Assembly: GCA_947446935.1 (NCBI GenBank) | Contig: CANFIV010000079.1 | Coordinates: forward strand, 1-6,959 | Direction: 5' to 3' | Source: Sphingomonadaceae bacterium | GTDB taxonomy: Bacteria; Pseudomonadota; Alphaproteobacteria; Sphingomonadales; Sphingomonadaceae | Length of the DNA: 6,959 nucleotides | Shown here: one piece after another, positions 5,386 through 6,959 of the stretch | How the letters are laid out: each line of letters begins with the position of its first letter | How positions within the stretch are numbered: position 1 is the stretch's first letter | Position numbers and translations under genes: made by a program | Notes under the pieces: model-generated | Database searches by the model: none | Told to the model about the DNA's origin: nothing | Seen by the model: only the letters and a program-made list of their open reading frames with translations

Positions 5386-6314
5386 AATCCAAGCTTCGAT
5401 CTAATTATTCGTTTCATGTTTCCCGCGAACATTATCGCACGCTGCGCGCGCATTTCGCGAGACGCTCGAAGGAGGTCGATTGCCCAATAATCAACTTCAT
5501 CGATCTCCGGCATTTTCGGAATTGCCTCGAGTAGCGGAGGAGGTGTATTGATCAACAAACGGTAGGGGTTAAGAAAGCCGCCGTGCGTGCCAGCGCCGAT
5601 ACCGATATTGTCGAGAACGCGCCTCGGGGGGAAGATCGACCGTCCACCGTGCTGGAACAATGTGTAGTTCCAGTGCGCGTACCAACTGCTCACCCGTTTC
5701 GCGATCGAGGCCTGCATCATGTCGGTGAATGAGTAAAGGCCGTGAACATCGAATAGGTCCCGGAACGTTTTGGATTCCAAGTTTACCTTGGAAGGGCGCG
5801 CATCCAGTTCGAACTTGTCCCACGCACGCTTCCACGTCGCCCAGCCCCAGCTGTGTGAGATGGGCAAAACGAGGGCCGTTGGATGACTAGCGATTTGCGG
5901 TACGTCCCAAAGATAACCGCAGATACTCCAAATACTTTCTTCATCGGCGTAGCGGACAAGCGCCTCGTTGAAATAGCGAAGAGCGATAGGTGACAAGACA
6001 AGATCGTCCTCAAGCGCGATCACGCACCCATAACTGTTTACAAGGGCGCCAACGCCACCATAGACTGAGCGCCTAAGGCCCAAATTTGTCTTACTGGCGC
6101 GGACCTCGCTCGAAACGAGCCGGGAGCTTGAAGCAATTGCAATTACCTCATCTACCGCTGCCACATCTCGTTCATGGCGAGGGCCATCCACAAAAAATAC
6201 AAAATGCGTCCGATCTGAAAGGTCGCATGTAAGCAGGCTGTCAATCAATCGACGCAGCATTTCGGGTCGATTAAATGCAAATATTGCAACAGGCGCGGTG
6301 GAGATCTCTGTCAC
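5382..6314 (-). CDS. GT2-like (GT-A fold) glycosyltransferase, HlpA type
   Basis: A 310-residue GT-A type glycosyltransferase. The N-terminus (VAIFAFNRPEMLRRLIDSLL, residues 9-28) is the nucleotide-sugar binding start. FVDGPR (41-46) and NLGLRRSVYGG (77-87) follow, then the metal-binding acidic motif LEDDL (Glu102-Asp104). The later SHSWGWATWKRAWDKFE (about 153-168), a tryptophan-rich signature, is typical of proteins annotated as hemolytic-protein HlpA-like glycosyltransferases. It probably adds a sugar to a lipid-linked polysaccharide intermediate on the cytoplasmic face; donor and acceptor are not predictable. No membrane segment is evident. The start is GTG at 6312-6314, supported by a GAGGT binding site five bases upstream; the nearby ATG at 6314-6316 is out of frame and followed at once by TGA. 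It is coupled to the acetyltransferase by a 4-base overlap and follows the methyltransferase after 213 bases. Confidence 0.9.
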   Translation of the reverse strand: MTEISTAPVAIFAFNRPEMLRRLIDSLLTCDLSDRTHFVFFVDGPRHERDVAAVDEVIAIASSSRLVSSEVRASKTNLGLRRSVYGGVGALVNSYGCVIALEDDLVLSPIALRYFNEALVRYADEESIWSICGYLWDVPQIASHPTALVLPISHSWGWATWKRAWDKFELDARPSKVNLESKTFRDLFDVHGLYSFTDMMQASIAKRVSSWYAHWNYTLFQHGGRSIFPPRRVLDNIGIGAGTHGGFLNPYRLLINTPPPLLEAIPKMPEIDEVDYWAIDLLRASREMRAQRAIMFAGNMKRIIRSKLGL

Positions 6315-6527
6315 ATTTTACCTCGATAGAATTAGGATCAAAAGTCGCCGAGCCATTTTATAGAAGTATAAATGACTGGAGTATTAAATTTAAAATAACA
6401 AGCCGTGAGGTATATTTAAATTATTTGAAAAATAAAAATCACCTAAATGTGCCAAATTGAAGTGGAAAATATGCCTATATAAAGGGGAAAAATCTCCAAA
6501 ATTCGGGCAAAATTCCGTTTATTCTGG
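6315..6527. other. AT-rich intergenic spacer, probable promoter region
   Basis: 213 bases between the methyltransferase stop and the glycosyltransferase start, by far the most AT-rich part of the window, with long A/T runs (for example around 6383-6440). It probably carries a promoter for the two downstream minus-strand genes. Several TATAAT-like hexamers are present on the minus strand (for example tataaa near 6357-6362), but none has a convincing -35 partner at 16-18 bases. Direct repeats of a gaatttt-type motif follow the methyltransferase stop; no clear terminator hairpin with a U-tract is seen. A plus-strand frame here (6275-6460) has no protein-like features. Confidence 0.5.
6320..6324 (-). 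promoter_or_regulatory. Ribosome binding site deciding the GTG start of the glycosyltransferase
   Basis: On the minus strand GAGGT lies five bases before the GTG codon at 6314-6312. This supports GTG rather than any later in-frame start. Confidence 0.7.
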
Positions 6528-6959
6528 TCAGTCAGGGCGGCGGGCTTTGTAGAAAACAGTCCGAAAAGCAGATTGGCCCGGAAGATTGATGCTGATCCGC
6601 CTGCGCTTTAGCCCCTTTATGAAATTTTTCAGGCACCACATGGCGTTGTCGATGGGCTCTTCCTTATGTAGCTCGAGGTCTAAACCGAGTTTGCCAAAAA
6701 TGAGCTTCATTTGCGGCAGGCTGGAAAACGCCAAATGATCAGGCAAGTATAAAATATCGGAAAATTGCTCTCTTTTCAGAGCGGCTATATTGCCTGTTTC
6801 GATGAAAAGTACGCCACCGGGGTTGAGTTTTTCAACCAGCACCCGCCCAAAACCGTCAAAATCTGGAATATGGGAATAGACATTGATTAGCGAGATTACG
6901 TCATATCCACCACCGACGTCACCAAGATCTCGGCTGTCTACCGGAATTCCTAAACTTTG
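6528..6959 (-). CDS. SAM-dependent methyltransferase (class I), C-terminal part
   Basis: The frame is open to the right edge of the window, so only the last 143 residues are visible. The segment GGGYDVISLINVYSHIPDFD (fragment residues 16-35) matches motif II and the following strand of class I methyltransferases (Methyltransf_11/23 type), with LNPGGVLFIETGN as the usual motif III strand. The SAM-binding GxGxG motif lies outside. The C-terminal part (LPDHLAFSSLPQMKLIFGKL, then a basic tail ending RRPD) is normal for sugar or small-molecule methyltransferases in polysaccharide clusters, where a sugar hydroxyl or a carboxyl may be methylated; the acceptor is unknown. A GTG at 6842 lies inside the domain and is not a real start. 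Codon use is more AT-rich than in the left half of the window, suggesting transfer from another source. Confidence 0.85.
   Translation of the reverse strand, partial: QSLGIPVDSRDLGDVGGGYDVISLINVYSHIPDFDGFGRVLVEKLNPGGVLFIETGNIAALKREQFSDILYLPDHLAFSSLPQMKLIFGKLGLDLELHKEEPIDNAMWCLKNFIKGLKRRRISINLPGQSAFRTVFYKARRPD

Noticed and set aside
6275..6460. A 61-codon plus-strand frame in the AT-rich spacer
   Set aside because: It overlaps the glycosyltransferase start, has no ribosome binding site and is a product of AT-rich sequence.
6485..6510. A possible terminator (ggggaaaaatctcc) after the methyltransferase gene
   Set aside because: The arms pair with a mismatch and only five positions, and there is no proper stem with a following U-tract.
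1..6959. CRISPR arrays, tRNA or rRNA genes, toxin-antitoxin pairs, a new defence system
   Set aside because: No regularly spaced repeats, no tRNA-like fold and no nuclease, helicase or toxin-like proteins were seen.

Overview
The window looks like an accessory polysaccharide or cell-surface locus from an alphaproteobacterium, most likely a sphingomonad (Sphingomonas, Novosphingobium or Sphingobium type). This placement is an inference from the GC-rich left part, the protein families and their order. No marker gene fixes the taxon.

Left part (1-1328, + strand): the C-terminal end of a GMC-family flavin oxidoreductase overlaps, by an ATGA junction, a complete aldo/keto reductase carrying an extra helical insertion. 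The two are almost certainly co-translated. Pairs of this kind occur in exopolysaccharide regions, where they could oxidise or reduce a sugar or alcohol intermediate; the substrate is not visible.

Middle part (1331-4122): a complete IS66-family element (1621-4114) with tnpA, tnpB and tnpC, all intact. It is bounded by a perfect 8-bp target duplication (gattcgct at 1613-1620 and 4115-4122). It sits directly beside a minus-strand fragment that resembles the C-terminal domain of right-handed beta-helix (pectate-lyase-like or phage-tail-like) surface proteins. Joining the two flanks does not give a long open reading frame, so the locus was probably already damaged, or the gene is a remnant.

Degenerate part (4123-4803): about 680 bases with no convincing full gene. 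It holds a minus-strand coding-like fragment, a palindrome resembling an iron-regulator (Fur-type) operator, a cluster of GCCAAT/ATTGGC inverted repeats, and a possible 51-codon ORF with a good ribosome binding site.

Right part (4804-6959, minus strand): three genes transcribed leftwards. These are the C-terminal part of a SAM-dependent methyltransferase, a complete GT2-like glycosyltransferase (HlpA type), and a WcaF-type hexapeptide-repeat O-acetyltransferase that overlaps the glycosyltransferase by ATGA. Together they read as the decoration end of a polysaccharide cluster: sugar transfer, acetylation and methylation. This part is more AT-rich than the IS and the left part, particularly at 6315-6527, as is common for horizontally acquired O-antigen or capsule genes.

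I found no CRISPR array, tRNA, rRNA or clearly new multi-gene system. The points worth following are the IS66-interrupted surface-protein remnant, the regulatory-looking repeats at 4463-4682, and the long perfect stem-loops inside two genes.
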